Assembly: GCA_012517755.1 (NCBI GenBank) | Contig: JAAYUH010000194.1 | Coordinates: forward strand, 1-12,266 | Reading direction: 5' to 3' | DNA: 12,266 bases | From: a bacterium | GTDB lineage: Bacteria; Caldisericota; Caldisericia; B22-G15 | In this document: one piece after another, positions 1 through 7,874 of the stretch | Layout: each line of letters opens with the position of its first letter | Numbering within the stretch: the stretch's first letter is position 1 | Program-made: the position numbers and the translations under genes | Notes under the pieces: model-generated | The model's input: the letters and a program-made list of their open reading frames with translations, nothing else | Databases searched by the model: none | What the model was told of the DNA's origin: nothing

Positions 1-315
1 AAATAGTTTTAAAGCAACATAATAGAAAATATCCCAAATGGCAAATGTGTAGAGAAAAAAGGAAAGTTTCTGGAGAAAATTTTTGCCTGTAATTATCCCA
101 ATAGTTATAAGCATTATAATTGTAGAAATTTCTCTTATCCATTCAATAGAAAGCATTTCTGAAGAAAATGTATTTAAAGGAAATTCAAATCCTTGTGGAT
201 AATAAATCTCTCTTAAATAAACAACAACTATCGCCTCAAGAAATCCCATAGCTATACCAAAAATAGTAAGAACAATAAAAGTTTTATATGTTTTAGGAAA
301 CAATCGACTCATCAT
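1..315 (-). CDS. Conserved multi-pass membrane protein, N-terminal part (runs off left edge)
   Basis: The frame is open from the start codon to the window edge, giving 105 residues with no stop. The protein is hydrophobic, with likely membrane segments at residues 12-34, 62-78 and 83-105, the last containing a WDIFYY motif. A short stretch between helices 1 and 2 (YLREIYYPQGFEFPL, residues 33-47) resembles, from memory, uncharacterised conserved membrane proteins of several bacterial phyla; I know no function. Two adjacent ATG codons (315 and 312) are possible starts. The upstream AGGTG sits three bases from the first and six from the second, so the second is slightly favoured. The gene has its own 200-base upstream gap, so it is probably not cotranscribed with the methyltransferase gene. 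The coding call is fairly secure; the family is tentative. Confidence 0.75.
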   Translation of the reverse strand, partial: MMSRLFPKTYKTFIVLTIFGIAMGFLEAIVVVYLREIYYPQGFEFPLNTFSSEMLSIEWIREISTIIMLITIGIITGKNFLQKLSFFLYTFAIWDIFYYVALKLF

Positions 316-437
316 CTTCACCTGACATTCTTATTTAATTCTACATTAAAATTATTAAAAATGTGGAATTATCTGTACCATCATTTTATATAAAAATCTA
401 TAAAATCATTTTGATAGAAATATATCTAAATTATATT

Positions 438-451
438 TTACCTATCGGTAA
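438..451. repeat. Short dyad TTACC-N4-GGTAA in the intergenic gap
   Basis: This is a perfect 5-base inverted repeat around four bases, between the methyltransferase stop and the membrane-protein start. It could be an operator or a small hairpin. It has no adjoining T tract, so it is not a good terminator. Such a short dyad can arise by chance. Confidence 0.25.
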
Positions 452-516
452 GATTTTATTCTTATTAATCTAAAAGGTTCAAGAATATCTACAATTAAAA
501 TAGATTCTAATAATTT

Positions 517-1356
517 TTATTTCAATAAAGTAGGTTCTTTCAATTCGCTCGATTTTAATTTTTTTCTTGGACTATACCCAAGAATAAAGTATCTAATACC
601 TTCTAATTGAATTAAATCAACATCATTAAAGAAAGTCCATATAAAAGCACAAACCTCAGAAAGTCCCCACATAAATGTTTCCATTTCTAATGCTTTGATA
701 GGTGTCTTTGAAAAATTTATATAAGTTCTTTTAAAAGTACCTTTTGTTAAACTATAACCAGTTTGAAAACTAACACAAAATTTATTTTCAATGCTACCTT
801 CTGCCAGTGCCCACTGATAATTATTAACTAAGAAAATCCTGTATCTTCTATCAGATTCATCAACAATAAAAATTCCATCATCACTTAAAACAGAAGATAC
901 TGATGATAATAGTTTCACAAGTTCCCATGGATTGAAATGAGGTGTTGAAAGTCCGTAAAGTAATGCAATATCAAATTTATCTTTTAGTTTACCTATTTCT
1001 TTTGCGTCCATTATCATAGTTTTTATATTCTTTATTCCCATCTTTATACTCCAATTTTCAGCTTTTCTCAGTGAGTCTTCTCTTAAATCTGTAATAAGAA
1101 TTTCTACATCAATATTTTTCTCAGATAGAATTTTTGCTAAAGCAATTCCACCAAATCCTACGCCACCACATATTTCCAATATCTTAACTTTTTTCTTCTT
1201 CAGCAATTGTTTAATCCATTGATGTTCTAAAAGTTTTTCCATAAATTTAACTGTTCTTTCAAAATATTCCTTTCCCTCTTGACTATCAGGATCATCTGGC
1301 CATGGAAATATGGAAAAAAATTCCGAAAGTTCCACAGATTTTTTATCACTTCTCAT
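517..1356 (-). CDS. Class I SAM-dependent methyltransferase, substrate unknown
   Basis: This 279-residue protein has a class I Rossmann-fold methyltransferase core at about residues 57-170. Motif I is the glycine-rich ILEICGGVGFGG (59-70). The acidic residue that would bind the SAM ribose is D90 in ITDLRED. MDA at 116-118 fits motif III, and FDIALLYGLSTPHF (from residue 128) fits the motif IV region, followed by LSDDGIFIVDESD. The N-terminal 50 residues are a helical cap rich in charged residues, and the C-terminal 100 residues probably help bind the acceptor. No signal peptide or membrane segment is seen, so it should be cytoplasmic. The ATG follows TGGAGGAT (GGAGG, seven bases upstream). 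It is transcribed alone from the promoter at 1396-1424. The fold is clear; the acceptor (small molecule, lipid or protein) cannot be read from sequence. Confidence 0.85.
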   Translation of the reverse strand: MRSDKKSVELSEFFSIFPWPDDPDSQEGKEYFERTVKFMEKLLEHQWIKQLLKKKKVKILEICGGVGFGGIALAKILSEKNIDVEILITDLREDSLRKAENWSIKMGIKNIKTMIMDAKEIGKLKDKFDIALLYGLSTPHFNPWELVKLLSSVSSVLSDDGIFIVDESDRRYRIFLVNNYQWALAEGSIENKFCVSFQTGYSLTKGTFKRTYINFSKTPIKALEMETFMWGLSEVCAFIWTFFNDVDLIQLEGIRYFILGYSPRKKLKSSELKEPTLLK

Positions 1357-1395
1357 TTTTTATCCTCCAAAAATAATAATTTATATTGTCCTAAA

Positions 1396-1424
1396 ATTTT
1401 ATGAAATTCCTACATTTTTGTCAA
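1396..1424 (-). promoter_or_regulatory. Sigma-A-type promoter of the methyltransferase gene
   Basis: On the minus strand TTGACA (1419-1424) is followed by a 17-base spacer and TAAAAT (1396-1401). The -35 is perfect and the -10 has five of six consensus bases. Transcription should start near 1389, leaving a leader of about 33 bases that carries the SD. Confidence 0.75.
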
Positions 1425-1729
1425 ATTATTAATGAATAACTCTATAACATATTGGAAAAATTAAATTTGATAATTTTATCAAAATAAATAAAAAACCTAC
1501 ATCAATTTATTTTAATGAATGTAAAAAAAATTAAAAGAAGAGGATTTTTCTAATATAAATTAAAATGTTAAAAAATAATAGAAATTGTAATAAAAGAAAA
1601 TCTCTTATGGATTGTAAAAATTAAACTCTATTATAATTTTAATCTTATAATTAATTCCTTTTTTAATAATTAGTAGAAAAAAATTAAAATAAATTATTAT
1701 GATTTTTCAAAGCAAGGATTTAAAATAAA
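1425..1729. other. Intergenic A+T-rich stretch without a gene
   Basis: No credible coding frame is seen on either strand. Besides the T tract of the terminator at its right end, the only structure is a bulged inverted repeat pairing 1538-1551 with 1595-1606 (about 12 pairs, two bulges, 43-base loop). In such A+T-rich sequence this may be chance. Confidence 0.5.
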
Positions 1730-1752
1730 AATGGAAGGTATTATTTTCCATT
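1721..1752 (-). terminator. Intrinsic terminator after the thioredoxin/propeller gene
   Basis: On the minus strand AATGGAA (1752-1746) and TTCCATT (1736-1730) form a 7-bp stem with a 9-base loop, followed by TTTATTTTA. It begins about 30 bases after the stop codon at 1784. The stem is short but placement and T tract fit. Confidence 0.6.
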
Positions 1753-1783
1753 AATTGTTCTCTAATTCAATGAAAACCCTTAT

Positions 1784-4700
1784 CTAATCTGCAGGATAAG
1801 TAATTGTTATAGTTTTTGTAGCTCCATCCCAATCAACTTTACATCCAAGATTTTCAGCAACAAATCTAATTGGTAACATAGTTCTACCTTCTATAATTAT
1901 TGGGACAACTTTTGGATTATCAGGATCGATTAATTTAATTTCTCCATTTATTCTTGCATAATTTTTTCCTATCCATAGATCAATGATTTTTTCCTTGAAG
2001 AGTATCGTTGTTTTCTTTTCAATTGAATCCCAGGTTATTTCTCCACCTAAAGGAGTTATTATATATCTTATTGGCAGATAGGTTCTACCTTGAATTATTT
2101 TTGGGGAAGTATCCATTTCTATTTTATTGTCGTTAACAAAACAATTATAGTTACCAATTTGTAAAATTATGGTTATCTTTTTTATATATTTAACTATATA
2201 TGTTTTTGAAGTTTTGTTTCCTACATTGTCTTCTACTTCAAGTAATATAATATTTTCACCCTCATTTAAGTTTATTTTATATGTAAATTTGATACCTTCT
2301 GAAACAGATACTTCAGAATTATTTATTTTTAAATATTTAACGCCAGATAGATTATCAGTAATTACTCCCTCTAAACTTAAAGATTGATTTGAGGTTTCAG
2401 TTGGAATATTTAAGTTTATTACAGGTGGAGTTAAATCACATATGACTTTCAACTCTTTTTCTGTTTTATTTCCTTCATTATCAGTTGAAATTATCTTAAT
2501 TTTATTTTCACCTTCAATTAAATCTAAATCATATGTAAATATACCTTCTTTAGATACATTAACAATTTTTTCATTTATAGTAAGATTCATAATTCCACTT
2601 TCATTATCATAAGTTGTTCCAATAATTGTTATTTTATTATTATTTGTTAGTACATTATTTGATGTAGGTGAAGTTATATTTAAATATGGGGGTTGAGTAT
2701 CTTCTACAACTACATATTCAAGAGAAACTTCGTTTGATTTTTCAGAGTAGTTTTTTTCTGTATCAAAAGCTACAATATAATAATGGTATTTATTGCCACT
2801 TTCTATTTCATAATCTTCATACTCAAGAGTATTAGAATTTAAAGTTTCCAAAAGTTTCCATTCGCCCTCATTAATCTTTTTATATATTTCATAACCATTA
2901 ATTGGATATGTTCCCTCTTTTGGTTTAACCCAAGATAGTAGAATGTGATCATCTTTTAAATAAGCAGAAAGTTCTGGAGGTTCTGGGTTAGTTATTGTTA
3001 TTTTAGATTCAATAATTCCATATTTATAAATACCACAACCATCTGTGCCTATATAAACAGTATTTGGATCATTTATATCAATTGATAAAGAAGTTATTTT
3101 TGATGGTTTTACAGGATTTATAGAATAATCCCATGGAATATAAGTCCAAGTTACTCCATCATCTTCTGATTTTATTAAATTTCTACCTCTATTTGCATAG
3201 ATTATAGATAACGAATCATGAAAAGCCATAGTATTAACTTGTTCGTTGAATATTAGCTTCCATGAAAGACCAGCATTGGTTGATCTCTTAAATCCATTAT
3301 CTGTATTTACATAAATTTTATTACTATCTTTTGGATCAATAAAAATACCGTAAATACCTTCATCACTAAGAGATATTTTTCTCCATGATTTACCTGAATC
3401 TGTTGATTTAAAAAAACCTCCTCCCTTTATTACCCAATTTCCAGATGAATCTTTATCCCTATAAGTAACCATACCAATATATAAAACATTTAGATTATTT
3501 TGATCAATTTTAATTGTATAACTATATGGTGATGGTGGATAAGTTAAACTTAAACCAGATGTTGTTATTTCTTCCCATTTACCATAGAAATTTCCTTGCA
3601 TTAAATGATATTTTCCTTCTTCCAAATTATAAGAAATTGCATAAATTATTTTGTTTTTAAAATCAATATCAAAAGTTGTTAAGTAACTATCAGTAGGTGG
3701 ATAAATTATATTTTTCCAACTTAAGCCACCATTATTTGAATAATAAATGTAATAATCATCGTAATAGAATATTTCATTTGAATAATTTTTGTTTGTTAAA
3801 AGTTCTCCCCAATTACTGTGCTCTTCATTTAATTTTATCCATTGATCTCTTTCAAATTTATATAAACCAGTATTTGTTTGAACCAATGTTTCATTATAAG
3901 TTGAGATTCCAAGAATTTTATTAGTATTTATTCCATAATTTTTTGGATTCAGGTTAAAACCTTCATCTTCAGTTACCAAAATTCCTTCGCCACTTTGCAA
4001 TATAAGATATATTTTTTTAGTAATAATTTCATCAAAATAAAAATCATTAATATTTCCGCCATTATAAATTATTTTCCAATTGGTTCCACTATCTTTACTA
4101 ATATATAATTCTGAATATGTGTTTGCGTATAATATTTTAGAATCATTTGAGTTGACTTTAATTTCATAAACCAACCTTGAGGGTGAATTTATTTTATTAA
4201 AACTTTTACCTCCATCGTTAGATTTATAGATTCCTGTATAATAACAAGAAACATATATAATTTTCGAGTCATTAGGATCAAATTCAATCGAATATATATG
4301 TGAATATTTTTCAATATTATTTAATTTAATTTCTTTCCATGCACCTCCTGCATTTTCTGAATATAATAATTGGGGTAAAGAGTTGTCATATGAATAAGAA
4401 CTTAAAAATATGTTGAGTGGGTTCACCAAATTAAAAGAAAAAGTGTCTAAACAATAATTACTACTAAAATTTGGTGTTATATTTATCCAAGTTCTTCCAT
4501 AATCATTTGATTTAAATAGATTGCTACTTGATTGAGTATAAATAATCTTACTATCATTAGAAATCATAATCTTATTTACACCTGATAATCCATAATCAAT
4601 CCAGGAGTTTCCTGCATCGTGGGATATGTAGACACCTTTATCAGTTGCAGTTAAAATATTATTTGTATTATTTTTATCAATATCAAGATAATTAACATAT

Positions 4701-5902
4701 AAACACTCTAAACCAAAGGAAGAATTAAACCAATTTTCACCACTATCAATTGATTTATAAATACCTCCACCATAACTTCCTACATATAAAATATCAGAGT
4801 TTTTTGGATCTTGAATTATTGAAGTTAGATTTCCGCCATATAAATTGTAATTTATATCTATAAAAGAATAATTTTTTTCACTTGAATTTTTTGAAAATAT
4901 AATAATTTCAGACCAATCACTTTCTTTTGAATTATCTATTGATTTTGCTCTCAAATAATATATAATTCCCTCTTTTATATTTTTAAATTCATACTCATAG
5001 GTATCTATGGTTTCATCAATTAAAATATTATTGAAATTTTCATTATCGCTTATTTGAAATCTAATTTTTTTATAATTTGATATGAATTTTATTATAGGAT
5101 CATTAACAAAAACTTGTTTATTTTTTGGTGAGAAAATAACTGGTGGCGTAGGATTATTGATAACATTTATATCGCTTGCTTCTGCTTGAATGACTTCAAG
5201 TGTTGAGAAATCTTGAACCCAAGCAGCAATTCCAAAATCATTTAAATTAACTCCATTTCTTACTATTAAAGGTAAATTGAATTTATATTTCTCTCCCTTT
5301 TTTAAATTCAATTTTTCTCCGACTTCATCATAAATATAATCTCTAATAACAAATCTATGTGTCTTCTCTTTATTTGTACCTTCATAATTTACTAATTTTT
5401 CAAATAAAGTAACTATCAATTGAGGAGATTTTATACTTATATTATCAAAAACCTCTATTTCAATATCAATGTTTCCTAAATTTTTATCTTTTGTAATTTT
5501 TGCATCTAATTTAATTGAGATTGGTGAAATAGTTTTCAATATTTCATTTATTTTACTTCTATATTCGCTATAATATGCTGGGCGATATTCATATTTTCCA
5601 TTAACATATAGTGTAGGCACACCACTAACTCCATAGAAATTAGCTCTATTATTTGTTTCTTCAGTATCCAAATCATCATCCCAGATTTGATTTCTTAGAA
5701 GTATCACCTTTTCTGGTCCATACATATCATAGGTTTCATCTGCATAGGGACAATATTTTGCACAAGGGCCACACCAAGTAGCTGTAAATAGTTCCATCAA
5801 AACTTTTCTTTTTACATCAGTAGTTTCTCCATTAACTTGATAAAAACCAAGAAATGGAACTAATAAAGTAATTAAAATTAAGATAGTTAAAAATTTTTTC
5901 AT
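1784..5902 (-). CDS. Exported thioredoxin / Asp-box beta-propeller / FN3-Ig / stalk-domain protein
   Basis: This 1372-residue protein appears exported: residues 1-25 form a signal peptide (K-K, then a hydrophobic core). Domain order: thioredoxin-like fold 29-125 with active site WCGPC (C44, C47), a nearby C51 and the cis-proline in GVPT (P96); beta domain 126-246; Ig/FN3-like 250-337; propeller region about 350-965; FN3 970-1063; two Ig-like modules 1069-1155 and 1156-1238; and a stalk domain (copper amine oxidase N-terminal-like, PF07833 type) 1244-1370 with two GRTxLPIR units (1272 and 1339). The propeller carries 11 Asp-boxes (S-x-D/N-x-G-x-[TSAN]-W type), e.g. SIDSGENW, SHDAGNSW, SNDYGRTW, STDSGKSW, SEDDGVTW. 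The thioredoxin part could reduce, form or shuffle disulfides outside the cell; the rest looks like binding and anchoring modules. Its ATG is one base past the upstream gene's stop, with AGGAGGT as SD. The domain calls are secure; the substrate is unknown. Confidence 0.9.
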   Translation of the reverse strand: MKKFLTILILITLLVPFLGFYQVNGETTDVKRKVLMELFTATWCGPCAKYCPYADETYDMYGPEKVILLRNQIWDDDLDTEETNNRANFYGVSGVPTLYVNGKYEYRPAYYSEYRSKINEILKTISPISIKLDAKITKDKNLGNIDIEIEVFDNISIKSPQLIVTLFEKLVNYEGTNKEKTHRFVIRDYIYDEVGEKLNLKKGEKYKFNLPLIVRNGVNLNDFGIAAWVQDFSTLEVIQAEASDINVINNPTPPVIFSPKNKQVFVNDPIIKFISNYKKIRFQISDNENFNNILIDETIDTYEYEFKNIKEGIIYYLRAKSIDNSKESDWSEIIIFSKNSSEKNYSFIDINYNLYGGNLTSIIQDPKNSDILYVGSYGGGIYKSIDSGENWFNSSFGLECLYVNYLDIDKNNTNNILTATDKGVYISHDAGNSWIDYGLSGVNKIMISNDSKIIYTQSSSNLFKSNDYGRTWINITPNFSSNYCLDTFSFNLVNPLNIFLSSYSYDNSLPQLLYSENAGGAWKEIKLNNIEKYSHIYSIEFDPNDSKIIYVSCYYTGIYKSNDGGKSFNKINSPSRLVYEIKVNSNDSKILYANTYSELYISKDSGTNWKIIYNGGNINDFYFDEIITKKIYLILQSGEGILVTEDEGFNLNPKNYGINTNKILGISTYNETLVQTNTGLYKFERDQWIKLNEEHSNWGELLTNKNYSNEIFYYDDYYIYYSNNGGLSWKNIIYPPTDSYLTTFDIDFKNKIIYAISYNLEEGKYHLMQGNFYGKWEEITTSGLSLTYPPSPYSYTIKIDQNNLNVLYIGMVTYRDKDSSGNWVIKGGGFFKSTDSGKSWRKISLSDEGIYGIFIDPKDSNKIYVNTDNGFKRSTNAGLSWKLIFNEQVNTMAFHDSLSIIYANRGRNLIKSEDDGVTWTYIPWDYSINPVKPSKITSLSIDINDPNTVYIGTDGCGIYKYGIIESKITITNPEPPELSAYLKDDHILLSWVKPKEGTYPINGYEIYKKINEGEWKLLETLNSNTLEYEDYEIESGNKYHYYIVAFDTEKNYSEKSNEVSLEYVVVEDTQPPYLNITSPTSNNVLTNNNKITIIGTTYDNESGIMNLTINEKIVNVSKEGIFTYDLDLIEGENKIKIISTDNEGNKTEKELKVICDLTPPVINLNIPTETSNQSLSLEGVITDNLSGVKYLKINNSEVSVSEGIKFTYKINLNEGENIILLEVEDNVGNKTSKTYIVKYIKKITIILQIGNYNCFVNDNKIEMDTSPKIIQGRTYLPIRYIITPLGGEITWDSIEKKTTILFKEKIIDLWIGKNYARINGEIKLIDPDNPKVVPIIIEGRTMLPIRFVAENLGCKVDWDGATKTITITYPAD

Positions 5903-5915
5903 TTTAACCTCCTGT
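5903..5915 (-). promoter_or_regulatory. SD of the thioredoxin/propeller gene, embedded in the upstream gene's last codons
   Basis: The upstream gene ends ACA GGA GGT TAA, followed by one base and then ATG. The two glycine codons are therefore also the AGGAGGT ribosome site of the next gene, and only one base separates stop and start. This is the classic arrangement for translational coupling, with a ribosome terminating on the first gene placed to restart on the second. Confidence 0.85.
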
Positions 5916-6731
5916 TATTTTAATATTTATACATTCCTTATGATCTTCATAACTTACACAAAAAATAAATTCTCCAACCCCTTTTCCTTTTATATATATA
6001 TAAATTTCAACTTCTTGTTCTTCATTACTTTTTAAAGAAACCTCTCCTTTTTCAAAAAAGCAGATATCCTTAATACAGAATTCAGAAAACCAGTTTATAG
6101 GTTTATTAATTGAATATAGTGCAAGATTTAATTTAATTTCTTCATTTAAAGGATTCCTTAGTTTTAATTTTATCTCTCCTTTTTCTTCTTCCTTTAAAGA
6201 AAGGGAGATCACATTTTTATAATCAACAATAAATTTTTTAGAGTAATTTATAACTACTTTTTTCTCATTTTGTATCCAATCGACACTACAACCTAAATTT
6301 TCTGCAACAAATCTAATTGGTAGCATAGTTCTGTCATTTATAATTATTGGTTTAACATTTGGGTTAGTTTCATCGATGAATTTATTTAAACCATTAACAT
6401 TCGCTACTGAATTATTTATCCATAAGTTAATATTATTTCCATCAAACGTTATACTAACCTTTCTCACATCTTGATACCAATATATTTCTCCACCTAAGGA
6501 CTCAATTATCACTCTTATTGGCAAGACAACTCTACCCCACTCTTTGATTAATACAGGAGATGTATTTCTTCCTGGATCAATCTCCTTAACAACATTATTT
6601 ATTGTTAAATATGGCGAATTAACTGTTAGAATTATTTCATAATCCAATTGATTAGTTTTTGAAAAAACTAAGCCATAATTAACTGTTAATAAGATTATGA
6701 TGAAAAAAAATAATTTTTTTATTTTTAACAT
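5904..6731 (-). CDS. Exported stalk-domain protein with C-terminal cysteine-containing Ig-like domain
   Basis: The 275-residue product begins with a signal peptide (about residues 1-24). A stalk domain (copper amine oxidase N-terminal-like, about 32-163) has the two diagnostic units, GRVVLPIR (67-74) and DRTMLPIR (133-140), the second followed by FVAENLGC. It is closely related to the C-terminal domain of the next gene's product; a stretch of 29 bases around this motif differs at only one position between the two genes. Residues 166-273 look like an all-beta, Ig-like module of the kind found in extracytoplasmic proteins. It carries four cysteines (C219, C224, C258, C267) that could form two disulfides. 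It is first in the operon, has AAGGAG as SD and follows a near-perfect promoter. Pairing with an exported thioredoxin-fold protein suggests a shared surface structure or redox relationship (inference). No enzyme motif is visible. Confidence 0.85.
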   Translation of the reverse strand: MLKIKKLFFFIIILLTVNYGLVFSKTNQLDYEIILTVNSPYLTINNVVKEIDPGRNTSPVLIKEWGRVVLPIRVIIESLGGEIYWYQDVRKVSITFDGNNINLWINNSVANVNGLNKFIDETNPNVKPIIINDRTMLPIRFVAENLGCSVDWIQNEKKVVINYSKKFIVDYKNVISLSLKEEEKGEIKLKLRNPLNEEIKLNLALYSINKPINWFSEFCIKDICFFEKGEVSLKSNEEQEVEIYIYIKGKGVGEFIFCVSYEDHKECINIKITGG

Positions 6732-6799
6732 TTTTACTCCTTTGTAAATATTATTACTCTTTTTATTCTTTAATTTATAAAATTTAAATTTTCATCTCA

Positions 6800-6827
6800 A
6801 TTATAAAAAAATTAATTTCCTTGTCAA
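6800..6827 (-). promoter_or_regulatory. Sigma-A-type promoter of the stalk/thioredoxin operon
   Basis: On the minus strand TTGACA (6822-6827), a 16-base spacer and TATAAT (6800-6805) give perfect hexamers with a slightly short spacer. Transcription would start near 6793, giving a leader of about 60 bases before the first ATG at 6731. Confidence 0.75.
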
Positions 6828-6864
6828 GTAAATATGTAGAGGTCTTTGAAAAGTCACCCAAACC

Positions 6865-6985
6865 GTTATTCCTGCAGAAACAGAAATCTATATTATAGAT
6901 AAACACTGGATTTTCATTTACACGGGAATGATAATATAAAAATAATGGATTCCTGTTTTTCCCATTTCCGAGAGATGAGAATAAC
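6865..6985. repeat. Degraded palindromic intergenic repeat units
   Basis: Three related units are seen. Unit 1 (6865-6892, plus) starts GTTATTCCTGCAGAAACAG. Unit 2 (6907-6932) is the same pattern inverted, ending CGGGAATGAT. Unit 3 (6945-6985), also inverted, starts ATGGATTCCTG and ends GAGAATAAC. Units 1 and 2 match at 16 of 26 positions when one is reverse-complemented. The pattern (GTCATTCC ... GGAATC[TC]A) recalls the small palindromic repeats scattered between genes in many bacteria. The copies are eroded and lie just upstream of the operon promoter. A 67-codon open frame crossing them on the minus strand is best explained as repeat sequence. Confidence 0.5.
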
Positions 6986-7044
6986 AAAACAAATTATTTT
7001 TCAGTTATCTCGTTTAGAAAAATCCTAATAATTTTCTTAATTTT

Positions 7045-7066
7045 CCTAATTATATTTAGGTTTTTT
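7045..7066 (+). terminator. Small terminator-like hairpin (plus orientation)
   Basis: CCTAA (7045-7049), a 6-base loop, TTAGG (7056-7060) and then six T make a short hairpin with a U tract on the plus strand. No plus-strand gene lies upstream. On the minus strand it follows the PH-like gene but lacks an adjoining T tract, unless its CCTAA arm pairs with the further copy near 7024-7028, which is followed by ATTTTT. The role is uncertain. Confidence 0.3.
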
Positions 7067-7082
7067 ATAAACAAATAGTTAT

Positions 7083-7598
7083 TTAAACATTGAAGGATTG
7101 GCTTAAAGCACCTCTTGCTTTATCAAAATTGGTATTAAAATTAAAGACCATCTTTCCAGTCTTTGTATTTATGATTAGTTCATGAGGAGTTTCAAGATCT
7201 TCTGTGTCTCCACCACCAACATTTATTCCAACTTTTACATTAATTATTCCACTTCCACTACGCTTTGATCTGCCTTTTTTCATATTTATACTTAACACAT
7301 CACTTGGTGTTAAGGAAAAATTTTCACTATGTTCTTTTAGAATTTCATCTGGAGTCATTTCATAATATTTTTTATAATATGTAAAACCAGTTCCCATTTG
7401 GGAGAAAAATTGTTTTAATTTTCCTCCACCAGCTTCTTTTGTCTCTTCTTTTCTTTGTTCTGCCTCTTTTTTGTAAAGCTCTTGAGTCCATTTTGCGAAT
7501 AACATTCTTTGATCTGTTACAATAAGAGCCCAAGGTTCCAATTTAAACATACTTTTCTTCCAGTTTACTGGAATAACTTCTAAGATATTTTCTTCCAT
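7083..7598 (-). CDS. PH-like domain protein, function unknown
   Basis: This 171-residue soluble protein has no signal peptide or membrane segment. The start (ILEVIPVNWKKS ... WALIVTDQRMLFAKW) and end (PHELIINTKTGKMVFNFN) look like the strands of a bacterial PH-like or GRAM-like fold, in which one strand reads 'vTdqRllf'. A charged helical insert at about residues 40-62 (KKEAEQRKEETKEAGGGK) and a basic, glycine-rich turn (KKGRSKRSGSG, about 107-117) interrupt the domain. The fold call rests on pattern only and is tentative; there are no catalytic motifs and no cysteines. The start is supported by TGGAGG ahead of the ATG. It is a single-gene unit, divergent from the DegV gene. Confidence 0.75.
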   Translation of the reverse strand: MEENILEVIPVNWKKSMFKLEPWALIVTDQRMLFAKWTQELYKKEAEQRKEETKEAGGGKLKQFFSQMGTGFTYYKKYYEMTPDEILKEHSENFSLTPSDVLSINMKKGRSKRSGSGIINVKVGINVGGGDTEDLETPHELIINTKTGKMVFNFNTNFDKARGALSQSFNV

Positions 7599-7616
7599 AA
7601 AAAACCTCCATATATT

Positions 7617-7647
7617 TTTAAATGAGAAGATAAAGATCCCATTTAAA
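7617..7647. repeat. Inverted repeat in the leader of the PH-like gene
   Basis: TTTAAATG (7617-7624) and CATTTAAA (7640-7647) form a perfect 8-bp stem with a 15-base loop, within about 20 bases of the SD on the upstream side. It could be an operator, or an RNA hairpin affecting translation of the minus-strand gene. Confidence 0.4.
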
Positions 7648-7660
7648 TTTTAGTTATCAT

Positions 7661-7682
7661 ATTTTAACATATTTTTATTATA
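7661..7682 (-). promoter_or_regulatory. Candidate -10 elements of the PH-like gene
   Basis: Two options are seen on the minus strand: TATAAT (7677-7682) without a good -35, and TGTTAAAAT (7661-7669), which has the extended -10 form TGnTAAAAT. Either gives a leader of about 55-75 bases containing the inverted repeat. The choice cannot be made from sequence. Confidence 0.35.
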
Positions 7683-7838
7683 AAAATTTTTTACTTATAA
7701 AACTAAAATTAAGTAAAATAAAAAAATATGAAAGTGTTATTTTATTTTTTCCTCCTTTATAGAATAATATCAAAAATTAAAAAGAAAGTTCATGTGTTTA
7801 TAAAAGCAGGCTGTCTACTTTTGTAAACTCTAAAAAAT

Positions 7839-7874
7839 TTGAGTTTAAAAATTATTTTTAGTAAAATAGCAATA
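7839..7874 (+). promoter_or_regulatory. Promoter giving a probable leaderless DegV mRNA
   Basis: TTGAGT (7839-7844), a 17-base spacer and TAAAAT (7862-7867) form a reasonable promoter whose -10 ends six bases before the ATG at 7874. Transcription would therefore start at or within a base or two of the ATG. No SD is present, and an in-frame TAA at 7862 excludes a longer protein. Confidence 0.6.

Noticed and set aside
482..509. Bulged hairpin downstream of the methyltransferase gene as its terminator
   Set aside because: On the minus strand it is not followed by a T tract, and its stem is interrupted.
2169..2387. 72-codon open frame, plus strand
   Set aside because: It is a shadow frame inside the thioredoxin/propeller gene, with no start signal or protein-like pattern.
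3697..3924. 75-codon open frame, plus strand
   Set aside because: It is antisense to the Asp-box region, and its composition mirrors that gene.
6784..6987. 67-codon open frame, minus strand
   Set aside because: It lacks an SD, overlaps the operon promoter and is made largely of the degraded palindromic repeat units.
7750..7760. AAAGGAGG on the minus strand, a perfect SD-like sequence
   Set aside because: No ATG, GTG or TTG follows at a usable distance, so it does not mark a gene.
7728..7826. Possible 32-residue hydrophobic peptide, plus strand
   Set aside because: It has no SD, a short chance frame in A+T-rich DNA, and no promoter at a leaderless distance.
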